Part shown: in pieces, positions 9,119-17,946 of the stretch
Position numbering within the stretch: the stretch's first letter is position 1
Layout of the letters: every line of letters starts with the position of its first letter
NCBI RefSeq assembly: GCF_014395225.1
Contig: NZ_CP060723.1
Span: 992,001-1,056,000, forward strand
Reading direction: 5' to 3'
From: Pedobacter roseus
GTDB taxonomy: Bacteria > Bacteroidota > Bacteroidia > Sphingobacteriales > Sphingobacteriaceae
DNA: 64,000 bases
The notes under the pieces: model-generated
Database searches by the model: none
What the model was told of the DNA's origin: nothing
The model's input: the letters and a program-made list of their open reading frames with translations, nothing else
Program-made: the position numbers and the translations under genes

Positions 9119-9694
9119 ATGGCTATTAATCTACAAAAAGGGCAAAAAATTGATATCGGACTATCGAAAATTACTGTAGGGTTAGGCTGGGACCCGAATG
9201 AGGGCACTGGTTATGACTTCGACCTGGATGCATCAGCATTTATGATTAACTCGAGTAGATTGATCCCTGAAGAAGAGTATTTTGTTTTTTATGGCAATAC
9301 CGATTCTCCCGATCAGGCCTTGCACCACACCGGTGATGATCCAACGGGAGGAAACAGTGCCGATGGCGATGATGAAAGTATACAAGTTGATTTATCAAAA
9401 GTTGATCCCCAGATCCAGGAAATTTTATTTGTGGTAACCATTCATGAGGCCATTAGCCGTAAACAAAATTACGGACAGGTTCGGAATTCTTATATCCGCA
9501 TTGTAGATGACAGTAATGGACAAGAGGTTGCTAAATATGAACTGGGGGAAGATTTTTCTATTGAAACAGGAGTAGAATTTGGTCGCTTATACAAACGTGA
9601 AGGCAAATGGAAATTTGAAGCGTCTGGTATAGGTTACCGCGAAGATTTATCATTTTTCCTGTCAAAATATTTTAAAGGACAGATTATTAAATAA
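9119..9694 (+). CDS. TerD-family calcium-binding stress protein (first of four)
   Basis: The 191-aa protein starts MAINLQKGQKIDI, the typical TerD N-terminus; the reading frame is open for 18 more codons but ATG 9119 matches its paralogues. Acidic calcium-binding segments are visible: GYDFDLDASAF (about residues 32-42) and HHTGDDPTGG followed by DGDDESIQVDL. TerD proteins are cytosolic or membrane-associated beta-sandwich proteins found in tellurite and general stress clusters. It opens the gene cluster to 17908. It is most like the third paralogue (10444), with which it shares RNSYIR, EDFSIET and EFGR-YKR. The exact role is unknown. Confidence 0.88.
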   Translation: MAINLQKGQKIDIGLSKITVGLGWDPNEGTGYDFDLDASAFMINSSRLIPEEEYFVFYGNTDSPDQALHHTGDDPTGGNSADGDDESIQVDLSKVDPQIQEILFVVTIHEAISRKQNYGQVRNSYIRIVDDSNGQEVAKYELGEDFSIETGVEFGRLYKREGKWKFEASGIGYREDLSFFLSKYFKGQIIK

Positions 9695-9710
9695 TATCTA
9701 AACACGCTTT

Positions 9711-10379
9711 ATGGCTATAAATTTAGTAAAAGGTCAAACCATTGATCTCCGCAAAAATGATAAGGGCGAAACATTCGATTTGTCGAAGGTTACCATGGGA
9801 CTGGGATGGGATGTCCGTAAAAAAAATACAGGTTTTCTCGGTAAACTATTCGCACCAAAAGAAGAAGAATTCGATCTGGATGCGATTGCTTTCTTACTGG
9901 ATGGCAATGATAAAATCCTCAACCTGGGCAGAACAGTTAATCAGAATGGCCGTCAGGTTGGATTGTTTGAAGGAGATGTGATTTTTTTTAATTCAATGCG
10001 GCATCCTTCAGGAAATATCTGGCTCACTGGTGATAACAGGACTGGTGCCGGCGATGGAGACGATGAACAGATTATCGTAAAATTAGATTCCCTGGATCCC
10101 ATTTATCAGAAAATAATTTTTGTGGTATCCATTTATCAGGGCAGGCAGAACAATCAACATTTTAGCATGGTCGAAAATGCTTTTATAAGGGCTGTTGATG
10201 CTAATGGAAAAGAAATAACGAGATATAGCCTTTCTGGTGATGCATCCTTAAATGGCATGTGCACGATGGTTTTTGCCGAAGCTTACTGTAAAGATGGTGG
10301 CTGGAAATTCAGGGCTATTGGCGAACCATACCAAACAGATAGTTTCTTAGAGATTTTAAAAAAATACGTAAACGCATAA
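9711..10379 (+). CDS. TerD-family stress protein (second of four)
   Basis: This 222-aa TerD-family protein starts MAINLVKGQTIDLRKNDKG. The core has FDLDAIAFLLD near residue 55 and the acidic TGDNRTGAGDGDDEQIIVKL loop near 105-125. It is longer than the first paralogue because of an insertion after GLGWDVRKKNTGFLGKLFAPK. It lies 16 bp after the first terD gene, so they are cotranscribed. The calcium-binding acidic residues look intact. The diversity among the four neighbours suggests distinct, possibly hetero-oligomeric, partners. Confidence 0.86.
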   Translation: MAINLVKGQTIDLRKNDKGETFDLSKVTMGLGWDVRKKNTGFLGKLFAPKEEEFDLDAIAFLLDGNDKILNLGRTVNQNGRQVGLFEGDVIFFNSMRHPSGNIWLTGDNRTGAGDGDDEQIIVKLDSLDPIYQKIIFVVSIYQGRQNNQHFSMVENAFIRAVDANGKEITRYSLSGDASLNGMCTMVFAEAYCKDGGWKFRAIGEPYQTDSFLEILKKYVNA

Positions 10380-10443
10380 CATTTATAAAATTAAACCACT
10401 GTTGAGCAACATCATGCAAAGCTTAACCGTAAATTAATCAGAT

Positions 10444-10995
10444 ATGGCAATTAACCTGCAAAAGGGACAACGCGAAGCAATTAATGCTCCTCAATTTACC
10501 ATCGGACTTGGATGGGATACCAATAGTGCATCAACAGGCACTAGTTTTGATTTAGATACTTCAGTTTTTGTATTGGGCGATAATAAAAGATTATTATCCG
10601 ATTCTCATTTCGTTTTTTATAACAATTTAAAAACACCAGATGGTGCTGTAGAACATTCAGGTGATAACTTAACGGGAGATGGCGATGGCGATGATGAACA
10701 GATTAAGGTAGATCTTTCAAAAATCGGCTCAGCTGCTACAGAAATCTGTGTGGTAGTTACTGTTCATGATGCTGAAAACAGAAGACAGAATTTTGGGCAG
10801 ATCCGGAACTCTTACATCAGGGTGTTGGATGGCGCCAATAATGAGGTGTTGAAATATGAATTAGAAGAAGATTTTTCAATAGAAACTGCTGTCGAGTTTG
10901 GAAGGATTTACAAACGCAATAATGAATGGAAATTTGAAGCTGTAGGTGTTGGTATGAAAGATGGATTGGAGTTTTTCTTAAATAAATACAACTAA
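10444..10995 (+). CDS. TerD/TerE-like stress protein (third of four)
   Basis: The 183-aa protein starts MAINLQKGQREAINAPQFT and is closest in size to classical TerD/TerE. The acidic segments SFDLDTSVFVLGD and HSGDNLTGDGDGDDEQIKVDL mark the calcium sites, followed by CVVVTVHDAENRRQNFGQIR. It ends GLEFFLNKYN. It sits 64 bp after the second paralogue and 11 bp before the fourth. The function is inferred from family only; no tellurite-specific gene is present nearby. Confidence 0.88.
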   Translation: MAINLQKGQREAINAPQFTIGLGWDTNSASTGTSFDLDTSVFVLGDNKRLLSDSHFVFYNNLKTPDGAVEHSGDNLTGDGDGDDEQIKVDLSKIGSAATEICVVVTVHDAENRRQNFGQIRNSYIRVLDGANNEVLKYELEEDFSIETAVEFGRIYKRNNEWKFEAVGVGMKDGLEFFLNKYN

Positions 10996-11006
10996 ATGCA
11001 TTCATT

Positions 11007-11666
11007 ATGGCAATTAATTTATCAAAAGGACAAAAAATAGACCTGCGGAAAGAAAGCGGTGCTACTTTAACCAGTTTTTGTGTGGGGGTTAATTGGGGTG
11101 CAATAGAAACCAAAGGTTTTTTGGGTTTAACAACCAATAAGCAAAGCGTAGATCTTGATCTGAGTTGTATCCTCATTGATGATAACAACAACCTGTGCGA
11201 CCATATTTATTCGCCACTTTATAGAATTGATTTTTTGCAGCAATTCGGCCTGCCAAAAGGGAAACTACTCTCGTTAGATGGTGCATTAAGGCATACTGGT
11301 GATGATTTAGAAGGAGATTCGGGTGGTGACGATGGTTTGGATAATGAAATTATCACGGTCGATTTGTCAAGGATTGATCCTAAAGTGGCCAAGATATTCT
11401 TTTTTCTGAATAATGTAGGTAAAGAGGATTTTTCTCAGATTCCATATTCAAAAATCAGGATGTATGAAGGAACGCCAACACAGGTAAAAGAGGTTTTTGC
11501 TTCCTATAATGTATCTGCCGAATCGGGTTATGCCGGTAAAAAAGCGCTCATTATGGGTAAGCTTTATAAACGCAATAACGAATGGAAATTTGATGCCATT
11601 GGCGATCCCACACCAGATACCTTTTTAGGGCAAACGATTCATTTAATCCTAAAATCTTACCTGTAA
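11007..11666 (+). CDS. TerD-family stress protein, divergent (fourth of four)
   Basis: The 219-aa protein starts MAINLSKGQKIDLRKESG. It is the most divergent of the four: the first acidic motif is SVDLDLSCILIDDNNN, the second is HTGDDLEGDSGGDDGLDNE, and it carries SQIPYSKIRMYEG where the others have the RNSYIR segment. It therefore may bind metal differently. Its stop codon overlaps the start of the next gene by one base, which indicates translational coupling to the small membrane protein. Confidence 0.84.
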   Translation: MAINLSKGQKIDLRKESGATLTSFCVGVNWGAIETKGFLGLTTNKQSVDLDLSCILIDDNNNLCDHIYSPLYRIDFLQQFGLPKGKLLSLDGALRHTGDDLEGDSGGDDGLDNEIITVDLSRIDPKVAKIFFFLNNVGKEDFSQIPYSKIRMYEGTPTQVKEVFASYNVSAESGYAGKKALIMGKLYKRNNEWKFDAIGDPTPDTFLGQTIHLILKSYL

Positions 11667-12073
11667 TGAGTATTAAAAATATCGAAGGTTTAACCGGCGA
11701 CGAAATCAGGGATTTGGTTGCCCGGGGCGGTAAATTTGTCATGTATAAATATTGCATCTCTGTAATAATTATGACCTTTAACCGGCCGTCTGATTTTTAT
11801 TTTATCCATCCAGGCAAGAGCAGTATTACACCTGGATTAGGATATCTGTTTGTGAGTTTGTTTTTGGGTTGGTGGGGCATTCCCTGGGGACCAATTTACA
11901 CCATTGGTAATATTGGGAGCATTTTGGGTGGCGGAAAAGATTATACCAATGAAATTTTAGCGCACATCAACCAAAACGATCCTACTTACGGTGCAGGTGC
12001 TACTTATAATATACCTGCGCATATTCAATCAGCTAATCCGGAAACGGCCAATACTTACAATATTCCACAATAA
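11666..12073 (+). CDS. small membrane protein of the Ter cluster
   Basis: This 135-aa protein has no firm family assignment. After an N-terminal segment (IEGLTGDEIRDLVARGG) with a Cys-containing hydrophobic stretch, a strong membrane-buried region follows around residues 60-85, including FLGWWGIPWGPIYTIGNIGS. The C-terminus is polar and repetitive, with two similar TYN-IP segments. The aromatic GWWGIPWGP motif resembles that of small zinc-ribbon/TM2-like bacterial membrane proteins, but no zinc ligands are seen. Its start overlaps the preceding terD-like stop, so it belongs to the operon. It may anchor TerD proteins to the membrane; this is inference. Confidence 0.7.
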   Translation: MSIKNIEGLTGDEIRDLVARGGKFVMYKYCISVIIMTFNRPSDFYFIHPGKSSITPGLGYLFVSLFLGWWGIPWGPIYTIGNIGSILGGGKDYTNEILAHINQNDPTYGAGATYNIPAHIQSANPETANTYNIPQ

Positions 12074-12083
12074 TTTTTTGGTT

Positions 12084-12722
12084 ATGAGAAGACTTCCAGT
12101 ATACCTCTTGTTAGATACATCAGGCTCCATGACAGGTGAACCGATTGAAGCGGTAAAAAATGGGGTTCAGGTAATGATCAGTGCTTTGCGCCAAAATCCG
12201 CAGGCCATAGAAACGGCCTTTATCAGCATCATTACTTTTGATAGCGTGGCGCAACAGATTATTCCGCTTACCGATCTGGCATCATTCCAAATGGTCGATT
12301 TAAGAGCAACAGGTACTACGGCTTTAGGCGAGGCCTTAAAATTAGTGTCAAACCGGATTGATTATGAGGTTGCAAAAACCACAACGGAACAAAAAGGAGA
12401 TTGGAAACCTTTGGTTTTTATCATGACCGATGGAATACCAACCGATGATTGGTTGCCGGGTTTAAATGAGTTTAAACAACGTAAAACGGCATTTACAGTT
12501 GCCTGTGCTGCCGGAACCGGTGCTGATACGGCTGTTTTAAAACAGATTACCGAAAATGTGGTCAGTTTAGATACAGCCGATTCGGCGAGCATAGGAAAAT
12601 TTTTTCAGTGGGTAACCGCATCTATCGGCGTAAGTTCTACCAGGGTAGAAGATGGTGGGAAAGAAATACAAGGCTTTAAGGAACTGCCTCCTCCTCTACC
12701 CGAATTAAATATCGTTATTTAA
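12084..12722 (+). CDS. TerY-type von Willebrand factor A protein (first of three)
   Basis: The 212-aa product is a single vWA domain starting MRRLPVYLLLDTSGSM. The MIDAS motif DxSxS is DTSGS at residues 10-14, a conserved Thr lies in TGTTALGEAL, and the later Asp is in FIMTDGIPTDD. TerY proteins occur with TerD and with a PP2C phosphatase and a kinase in the so-called TerY-P arrangement, which is what follows here. The frame is open upstream, but ATG 12084 matches both paralogues exactly. It lies 10 bp after the small membrane protein gene. Confidence 0.88.
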   Translation: MRRLPVYLLLDTSGSMTGEPIEAVKNGVQVMISALRQNPQAIETAFISIITFDSVAQQIIPLTDLASFQMVDLRATGTTALGEALKLVSNRIDYEVAKTTTEQKGDWKPLVFIMTDGIPTDDWLPGLNEFKQRKTAFTVACAAGTGADTAVLKQITENVVSLDTADSASIGKFFQWVTASIGVSSTRVEDGGKEIQGFKELPPPLPELNIVI

Positions 12723-12727
12723 AAAAT

Positions 12728-13363
12728 ATGAGAAGATTACCTGTTTATTTTTTGATAGATACCTCAGGTTCGATGTATGGCGAACCCATTCAGGCGTTAA
12801 ATAATGCCCTAAGTGGGATGATCAATACCTTGAGGGCAGATGCACAGGCATTAGATTCCTTGTGGATCAGTATGATTACTTTCGATCGGGAGGTTAATGA
12901 AATTGTACCCCTAACGGAGCTTCCCTCTTTTCAGCTCCCCGAAATCATTTGTCCGCAGAGCGGCCCTACGCATACCGGTCAGGCGCTCGAAATGTTATAT
13001 CAGAAAGTACAGCTTGATGTAATGAAAGGCAATGCTAACCAAAAAGGAGATTGGAAACCACTGATGTTCTTATTTACCGATGGAAAGCCTAGCGATCTGC
13101 AGTTATACCGGGAAATGCTGCCTAAAATCAAATCACTAAATTTTGGGGCAATTGTTTGCTGTGCTGCAGGGCATTTGGCCAACGATTCCTTATTGAAAGA
13201 ACTTACACCCGATGTGGTACATTTGGATACTGCCGATAGTGCAACACTGAAACAGTTTTTTAAATGGGTGTCCGAAACCATCGAACAAGGGAATAAAAGT
13301 CAGGGAACAGGCGAGAGTGTAACCTTGCCGCCACCACCGAGTGAAATTACTTTGATTATTTAG
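12728..13363 (+). CDS. TerY-type von Willebrand factor A protein (second of three)
   Basis: The 211-aa vWA protein starts MRRLPVYFLIDTSGSMYGEP, with an intact MIDAS (DTSGS, Thr in GPTHTGQAL, Asp in LFTDGKPSD). It is a close paralogue of the gene at 12084, sharing QKGDWKP-MF-TDG and the DTADSA segment near the C-terminus. The spacing is 5 bp, so both are made from one transcript. The C-terminus is a proline-rich LPPPPSEITLII, similar to the LPPPLPELNIVI tail of the first. The role is inferred: metal-dependent protein-protein contacts in Ter signalling. Confidence 0.88.
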   Translation: MRRLPVYFLIDTSGSMYGEPIQALNNALSGMINTLRADAQALDSLWISMITFDREVNEIVPLTELPSFQLPEIICPQSGPTHTGQALEMLYQKVQLDVMKGNANQKGDWKPLMFLFTDGKPSDLQLYREMLPKIKSLNFGAIVCCAAGHLANDSLLKELTPDVVHLDTADSATLKQFFKWVSETIEQGNKSQGTGESVTLPPPPSEITLII

Positions 13364-13364
13364 T

Positions 13365-13847
13365 ATGGATGTTCTAAGTATAATTAGCATAGCCATTACG
13401 GTTATAGGTTTTATTGTTAAAATGTCGTCGGGTGGAGACAGCGATAACGGTTCAAATTACCAACCTTTAACTACCAGCGATATATTTCCTGAAACAACCT
13501 TAGATGGGATTTTAATCTGCTATGAAAGCTTTAAATCCCCTAATTTTAATATGCGCCAAGCCGAACTAAATTTGAGAAGCAATCAATATGGCGATTTTAA
13601 GGTTCTTGCTGCAGATTTACAGGGCGATTGTCTTTATATAAATGTGCAGTTTATTGATGTTTTTGATAAAAAGAGTAAAAACAATGAGGTAGTAACTTTT
13701 AACAACAAAGTAAGTACTTATTTCTCAGTCAATCATTTAGAAGGGACTGATAATGTGGTTGTTTACGGTTGTACCAATTACAATCAACGGATTAAAGATG
13801 GTTACAGGGATGTTGCTAAAGAAATCCGCAGTATAATTTCCCGATGA
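13365..13847 (+). CDS. hypothetical membrane-anchored protein in the Ter cluster
   Basis: The 160-aa protein has an N-terminal membrane anchor (about residues 3-20, VLSIISIAITVIGFIVKM), a short Gly/Ser/Asp linker, and a globular domain of about 120 residues without a family I recognise. The domain is predicted extracytoplasmic or cytoplasmic depending on orientation, which cannot be settled here. It starts 1 bp after the stop of the second TerY-type gene and is followed by the third, so it is embedded in the operon. A role in the same pathway is inferred only from position. Confidence 0.72.
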   Translation: MDVLSIISIAITVIGFIVKMSSGGDSDNGSNYQPLTTSDIFPETTLDGILICYESFKSPNFNMRQAELNLRSNQYGDFKVLAADLQGDCLYINVQFIDVFDKKSKNNEVVTFNNKVSTYFSVNHLEGTDNVVVYGCTNYNQRIKDGYRDVAKEIRSIISR

Positions 13848-13912
13848 TATCAGCTTAATGTAGGATCATAAAATTATTTTCTTATTCGAACCATTAGCCA
13901 ATTATTTATAAT

Positions 13913-14965
13913 ATGAGAAGATTACCCATTTACTTTTTAATAGATATTTCCGAATCGATGGTTGGCGATCAGATCCAACAGGTAGAAGAAGGCATGGCAA
14001 CCATTATCAAAGCCATTAAAACCGATCCTTATGCCATAGAAACCGTTTGGATTTCGATCATTGTTTTTGCCGGACAAGCTAAAACCCTGGTTCCTCTACA
14101 AGAGGTGGTGAGTTTTTATCCGCCAAAATTTCCTATTGGCGGGGGCACATCTTTAAGTAAAGGTTTAGGGCATTTAATGTTCCAGATGAGAAAGGATATC
14201 GTTAAAACCACCATGGAGCAAAAAGGCGATTGGAAACCAATTGTATTTCTGTTTACCGATGGTGTACCCACCGATGACACTAAAAGTGCCATTGCCGAAT
14301 GGAAACAGAACTGGAAGCGTACCGTAAACATGGTGGCCATTTCTTTTGGCAACAGTACAGATACAAGGATTTTAGCAGAGTTGACCGAAAATGTGCTTCA
14401 GTTTAAAAATGCAGGTACTGAAGATTACAATAAGTTTTTTAAATGGGTAACAGATTCCATTAAAACCAGCAGTATCAGTGTAGAAAATAACGAATCGGGC
14501 TTCGAACTCGCAAAATTGGATGGCGATACGCTTTCTAAAATCGATATTTCCAAAGCACCCGCTACTAAACAGTATATTGATAATAATTATGTTGTATTAT
14601 CGGCCAAATGCCAGAATACAAAACGGCCATATCTGATGAAATACCGGAAAGTGGTTAACGAATCAGGTTTTGATGGTTTAAATCTGCAAACTCAGGCTTA
14701 TCGTCTGGTGGGTGGTTTTCAGGTAGATCAATCTTATTATGAGCTCTGCGAAGATAATGGCATACAGCAAAAAGTAAATACCGAAGAACTGATAGGTGCA
14801 CCCTCATGCCCCTGCTGTGGTAACCAATTTGGCCTGGCCATGTGCCAATGCCAAAAAATACACTGTATCGGTAACGAAACCATGAGTACTTGTCCCTGGT
14901 GTGGTAGTACAGGCAGTTACGGTTATGGCGAAGGTGGTTTTGATGTTGGAAGAGCACAAGGTTAG
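13913..14965 (+). CDS. TerY-type vWA protein with C-terminal zinc-ribbon domain (third of three)
   Basis: Residues 1 to about 200 are a vWA domain starting MRRLPIYFLIDISESM, with MIDAS residues in DISES and LFTDGVPTDD. An additional region of about 90 residues follows, then a Cys/His-rich C-terminus with CPCCGNQFGLAMCQCQ, IHC and STCPWCG, which looks like a zinc ribbon. This is the TerY-C architecture known from TerY-P clusters. It is followed after 2 bp by the PP2C gene. The kinase at 16400 also ends in a zinc-ribbon-like region, which suggests a common docking surface. Confidence 0.88.
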   Translation: MRRLPIYFLIDISESMVGDQIQQVEEGMATIIKAIKTDPYAIETVWISIIVFAGQAKTLVPLQEVVSFYPPKFPIGGGTSLSKGLGHLMFQMRKDIVKTTMEQKGDWKPIVFLFTDGVPTDDTKSAIAEWKQNWKRTVNMVAISFGNSTDTRILAELTENVLQFKNAGTEDYNKFFKWVTDSIKTSSISVENNESGFELAKLDGDTLSKIDISKAPATKQYIDNNYVVLSAKCQNTKRPYLMKYRKVVNESGFDGLNLQTQAYRLVGGFQVDQSYYELCEDNGIQQKVNTEELIGAPSCPCCGNQFGLAMCQCQKIHCIGNETMSTCPWCGSTGSYGYGEGGFDVGRAQG

Positions 14966-14967
14966 GC

Positions 14968-16391
14968 ATGGTCGAAACCAGAATGTACATCGAAAACCTG
15001 TTTAAACGATTTAATGTTCAGGTACCGGCAAACAGACAGAAACTCTTTGAGCAGTTTATGTACGAAGAATTTAATGTTGAGGCCGTAAAACTGATCATGG
15101 AAAAACACAAAATTATCATGGAAAATTGGGAGTTGAAAGTAAGGATTGAGGATGTTTTAGCAAAGCAGATGATTATTCCGAATGCTACAGTTGCAAAACC
15201 ATACCAGGCAGCATTGGATTTTAACCAGCCGGAATTTCAGGAGATCAGCTTTGTCGAGTTTGAGGGTTTAAATCAATATGGACTCAATTTTAATCCGGAA
15301 CTTAAACTGATAGAAGGTATCCCAAACCAAAGCGGCGATTTTAAAGTCAAAATGAGATTTAAGGTTTTCGGCGAAGACGAAAATTCAGAACCAAATACCA
15401 AAATGATCTCTTTGGTTGTGAATGCGGATCCCAAATCTCTCTGGAAAAATATTGCCAGCGATGATCAAAAAGACGAAATCTGGAAAGAGCAGCATTATTG
15501 GAAGCCCGATCAGGTGGAGGATTTTCAGAAATTGGGCAGTAAGCATATTTTAGTTTCCTCCAAAAGAGGGAGAAGCCACGCCAATGTGGGTTCTTTTAGG
15601 GAAGATGATTATGCTTTTAAATATTTTGAGGCTAACGGCTGGAGCATTGTTTGCGTGGCTGATGGTGCCGGAAGTGCCAAGTTAGCCAGGCAGGGATCTA
15701 AAATTGCTTGCAAAGCGGTTGTTGATTATTTTGAACAAAATTTAACTGATGATAGCCTAAAACAATTTGACGAAATCTTATTGCATCACCATCAAGAGGG
15801 GGGGATAGTCAGCAGATCAGCCATTTTGTGTACAATAACCTTTCAAAAGCAGCCCTTTATGCCCACAGGCAGATCGAAGAATTTGCTACAGAAATAAATC
15901 ACCCTATTAAAGATTTCCATTCTACCCTGATTTTCGCGCTGGTTAAAAAGTTCGATTTTGGTTATGCCATTTTAACTTTTGGCGTTGGTGATTGTCCGAT
16001 TGGCTTATTAAATAATGATTTAACTGAAATTAAGCTAATGAACTGGCTCGACGTTGGCGAATTTGGCGGTGGAACCAGGTTTATCACCATGCCCGAAATT
16101 TTTAGCAGTGAAAAATTCCCTACACGCTTTGGTTTTACTTTAACTGATGACTTCTCTTACCTGATGCTCATGACGGATGGTATATACGACGCCAAGTTTG
16201 TGGTAGAGGCCAATTTAGAGAAATTGGAAAACTGGAAAACATTTGTTGATGATTTAAAAGGAAATAATGAAGATCGTGCTGCGGTAAACTTCGATGCCTC
16301 AAATCCGGAAATTGCTCATCAGCTTTCTGCATGGATGGATTTCTGGAGTCCCGGAAACCACGATGATCGAACTTTGGCCATCATTTTTTAA
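14968..16391 (+). CDS. PP2C-family protein phosphatase with Ig-like N-terminal domain; reading frame broken at a G7 run
   Basis: The N-terminal part (14968-15897 as read) has a helical start, an Ig-like segment (GLNFNPELKLIEGIPNQSGD, typical of putative-Ig repeats) and the first PP2C motifs, SHANVGSFREDDY and VCVADGAGSA. The frame then runs into unrelated residues and a stop at 15897. The rest of the phosphatase continues in the -1 frame from about 15804: GVGDCPIGLL, LMLMTDGIYD and the final metal site NHDDRTLAIIF, ending at 16391. One extra G in the run 15798-15804 would restore a full 474-aa protein. A separate GTG at 15828 could start the second part. The kinase partner follows after 8 bp. 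Sequencing error, phase variation or -1 frameshifting are all possible. Confidence 0.82.
15796..15806 (+). other. G7 slippery run at the PP2C frame break
   Basis: Seven consecutive G (15798-15804) are phased as GAG GGG GGG ATA in the upstream frame, giving the heptamer G GGG GGG in the correct register for a -1 slip. After the slip the next codons are GAT AGT CAG and lead into the PP2C C-terminal half. A 6-G version would give TAG directly; an 8-G version would fuse the frames. Confidence 0.7.
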
Positions 16392-16399
16392 TAAGCATC

Positions 16400-17908
16400 A
16401 TGTCGATAATTACCGTAAAATCCATACTAACCGATCGTTCCTATCAATATGTTGATAATGGCGACCCTAAAAGCGGAACGGCCAAAAATGTATATTTTAG
16501 TCCCGACCGGAAATATGTGGTGGCTATTTTTAAAGAAAAGCAGGATTTTAATCAAAAAGAACGTTTAACCAGGATTGTAACCAGGTATTTAGATCAGATT
16601 CAATCCAAAGAGGCCGGAGATTATTATTTAAATGAAATATATCGCTGGCCAACTGATCTTATAGAAACTAAAGATAGAATTGGGATTATTGTTCCGATTT
16701 ACAGTTCGAAGTTCTTTTTTGCAAAAGGTTATTCATCCAGCGATCTGATCAAAGGAGAAGAAAAGAATGGAAAATGGTTTGCGGGGGCTAAATTCCGTAA
16801 TAAACTGTTTCCCTTAAGCTTGGATCAGACAGAACTGGGCAGGTGGTTAAATTATTTCCAGATTGGCATTAACCTTTCGAGGGGTGTGAAAAAGATGCAT
16901 CAAATGGGCTTGTCGCATTCTGATTTATCTTATAACAATGTGTTAATCGATCCTTCAAGCGGCTCGGCCTGCATGATAGATTTGGATGGTTTGGTTGTCC
17001 CTGGCTTATTTCAGGCAGAAGTGATCGGAACGGCCGATTTTATTGCGCCAGAAGTATTGGCTACCAAACACCTCAATAAAACTGATCCTGCAAGAAAACT
17101 TCCTAACCGCTTAACTGATTTACATGCATTAGCCTGTTTAATCTACATGTATTTATTGCACAGGCATCCCTTAAAAGGCGGTAAAGTACACGATCTCGAT
17201 ACCGAAAAAGATGACCTGTTAAGTATGGGCGAAAAAGCTTTATTTATCGAGCATCCCACCGATTTATCAAACCGGCCCAAAATGAACCAGATTTCTAAAT
17301 GGGATACCTATTGGGCAGATGTAAATAAAATTCCATATACCATCACCGGGCCTTACCTTAAAACCTTGTTTGATAAGGCTTTTATAGATGGTCTGCACAA
17401 TCCCATGCAACGGCCTACCGCCGAAGAATGGGAAATTGCGCTGTTAAAAACCACTGATCTGATGCAACAATGCAGTAATACCTACTGTGATCAGAAATGG
17501 TATGTTTTCGATAACACCACTATTCCAAAATGTCCTTTTTGTGGCACCAGCCATCAAGGAACATTACCGGTTTTAGATCTGTATTATCAGTTTCAGCCCA
17601 CGGTTTGGCGACCAGAAAACCATCGGTTAATGGTTTACAACAACCAATATTTATTTCAGTGGCATGTTAACCGGAACGTGATCAGGAATGAACGGTTAAC
17701 CGCCGAACAGAAAATTCCGGTTGGCTATTTTACTTTTCACGAAGGGAAATGGGTTTTCGTTAATCAAACACTCACTTCATTGATCGATAAAACTGAAGAT
17801 AAAGAGTTACCTGTTAATACTATGGTCGAATTAACCGATGGCAAAAAGCTGCTTCTCTCAAAAGAAGATGGTGGAAGGGTTATTTTGGTTACACTGGCAA
17901 ATAAATAG
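16400..17908 (+). CDS. TerY-P-associated serine/threonine protein kinase with zinc-ribbon insert
   Basis: This 502-aa kinase has a protein-kinase fold. The catalytic loop HSDLSYNNVLID (HxDxxxxN), the metal-binding MIDLDG in place of DFG, and IGTADFIAPEVL as activation segment with APE are clear. The N-terminal lobe has a probable ATP lysine in VVAIFKEKQ. After the kinase domain, CSNTYC and CPFCG (about residues 355-380) form a putative zinc ribbon, followed by a beta-rich tail. It completes the vWA/PP2C/kinase triad of TerY-P systems. It is the last gene of the cluster; a 90-bp gap then holds the promoter of the Nudix-family regulator. Confidence 0.88.
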   Translation: MSIITVKSILTDRSYQYVDNGDPKSGTAKNVYFSPDRKYVVAIFKEKQDFNQKERLTRIVTRYLDQIQSKEAGDYYLNEIYRWPTDLIETKDRIGIIVPIYSSKFFFAKGYSSSDLIKGEEKNGKWFAGAKFRNKLFPLSLDQTELGRWLNYFQIGINLSRGVKKMHQMGLSHSDLSYNNVLIDPSSGSACMIDLDGLVVPGLFQAEVIGTADFIAPEVLATKHLNKTDPARKLPNRLTDLHALACLIYMYLLHRHPLKGGKVHDLDTEKDDLLSMGEKALFIEHPTDLSNRPKMNQISKWDTYWADVNKIPYTITGPYLKTLFDKAFIDGLHNPMQRPTAEEWEIALLKTTDLMQQCSNTYCDQKWYVFDNTTIPKCPFCGTSHQGTLPVLDLYYQFQPTVWRPENHRLMVYNNQYLFQWHVNRNVIRNERLTAEQKIPVGYFTFHEGKWVFVNQTLTSLIDKTEDKELPVNTMVELTDGKKLLLSKEDGGRVILVTLANK

Positions 17909-17946
17909 AAGGTAATCTTCAGAAAATGCCAAATCTTAATATTCGA

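Noticed and set aside
9119..17908. Interpreting the cluster as a tellurite-resistance operon
   Set aside because: No TerC, TerB or TerZ-type specific gene is visible; the gene set fits the broader TerY-P stress signalling arrangement, so resistance to tellurite is not claimed.
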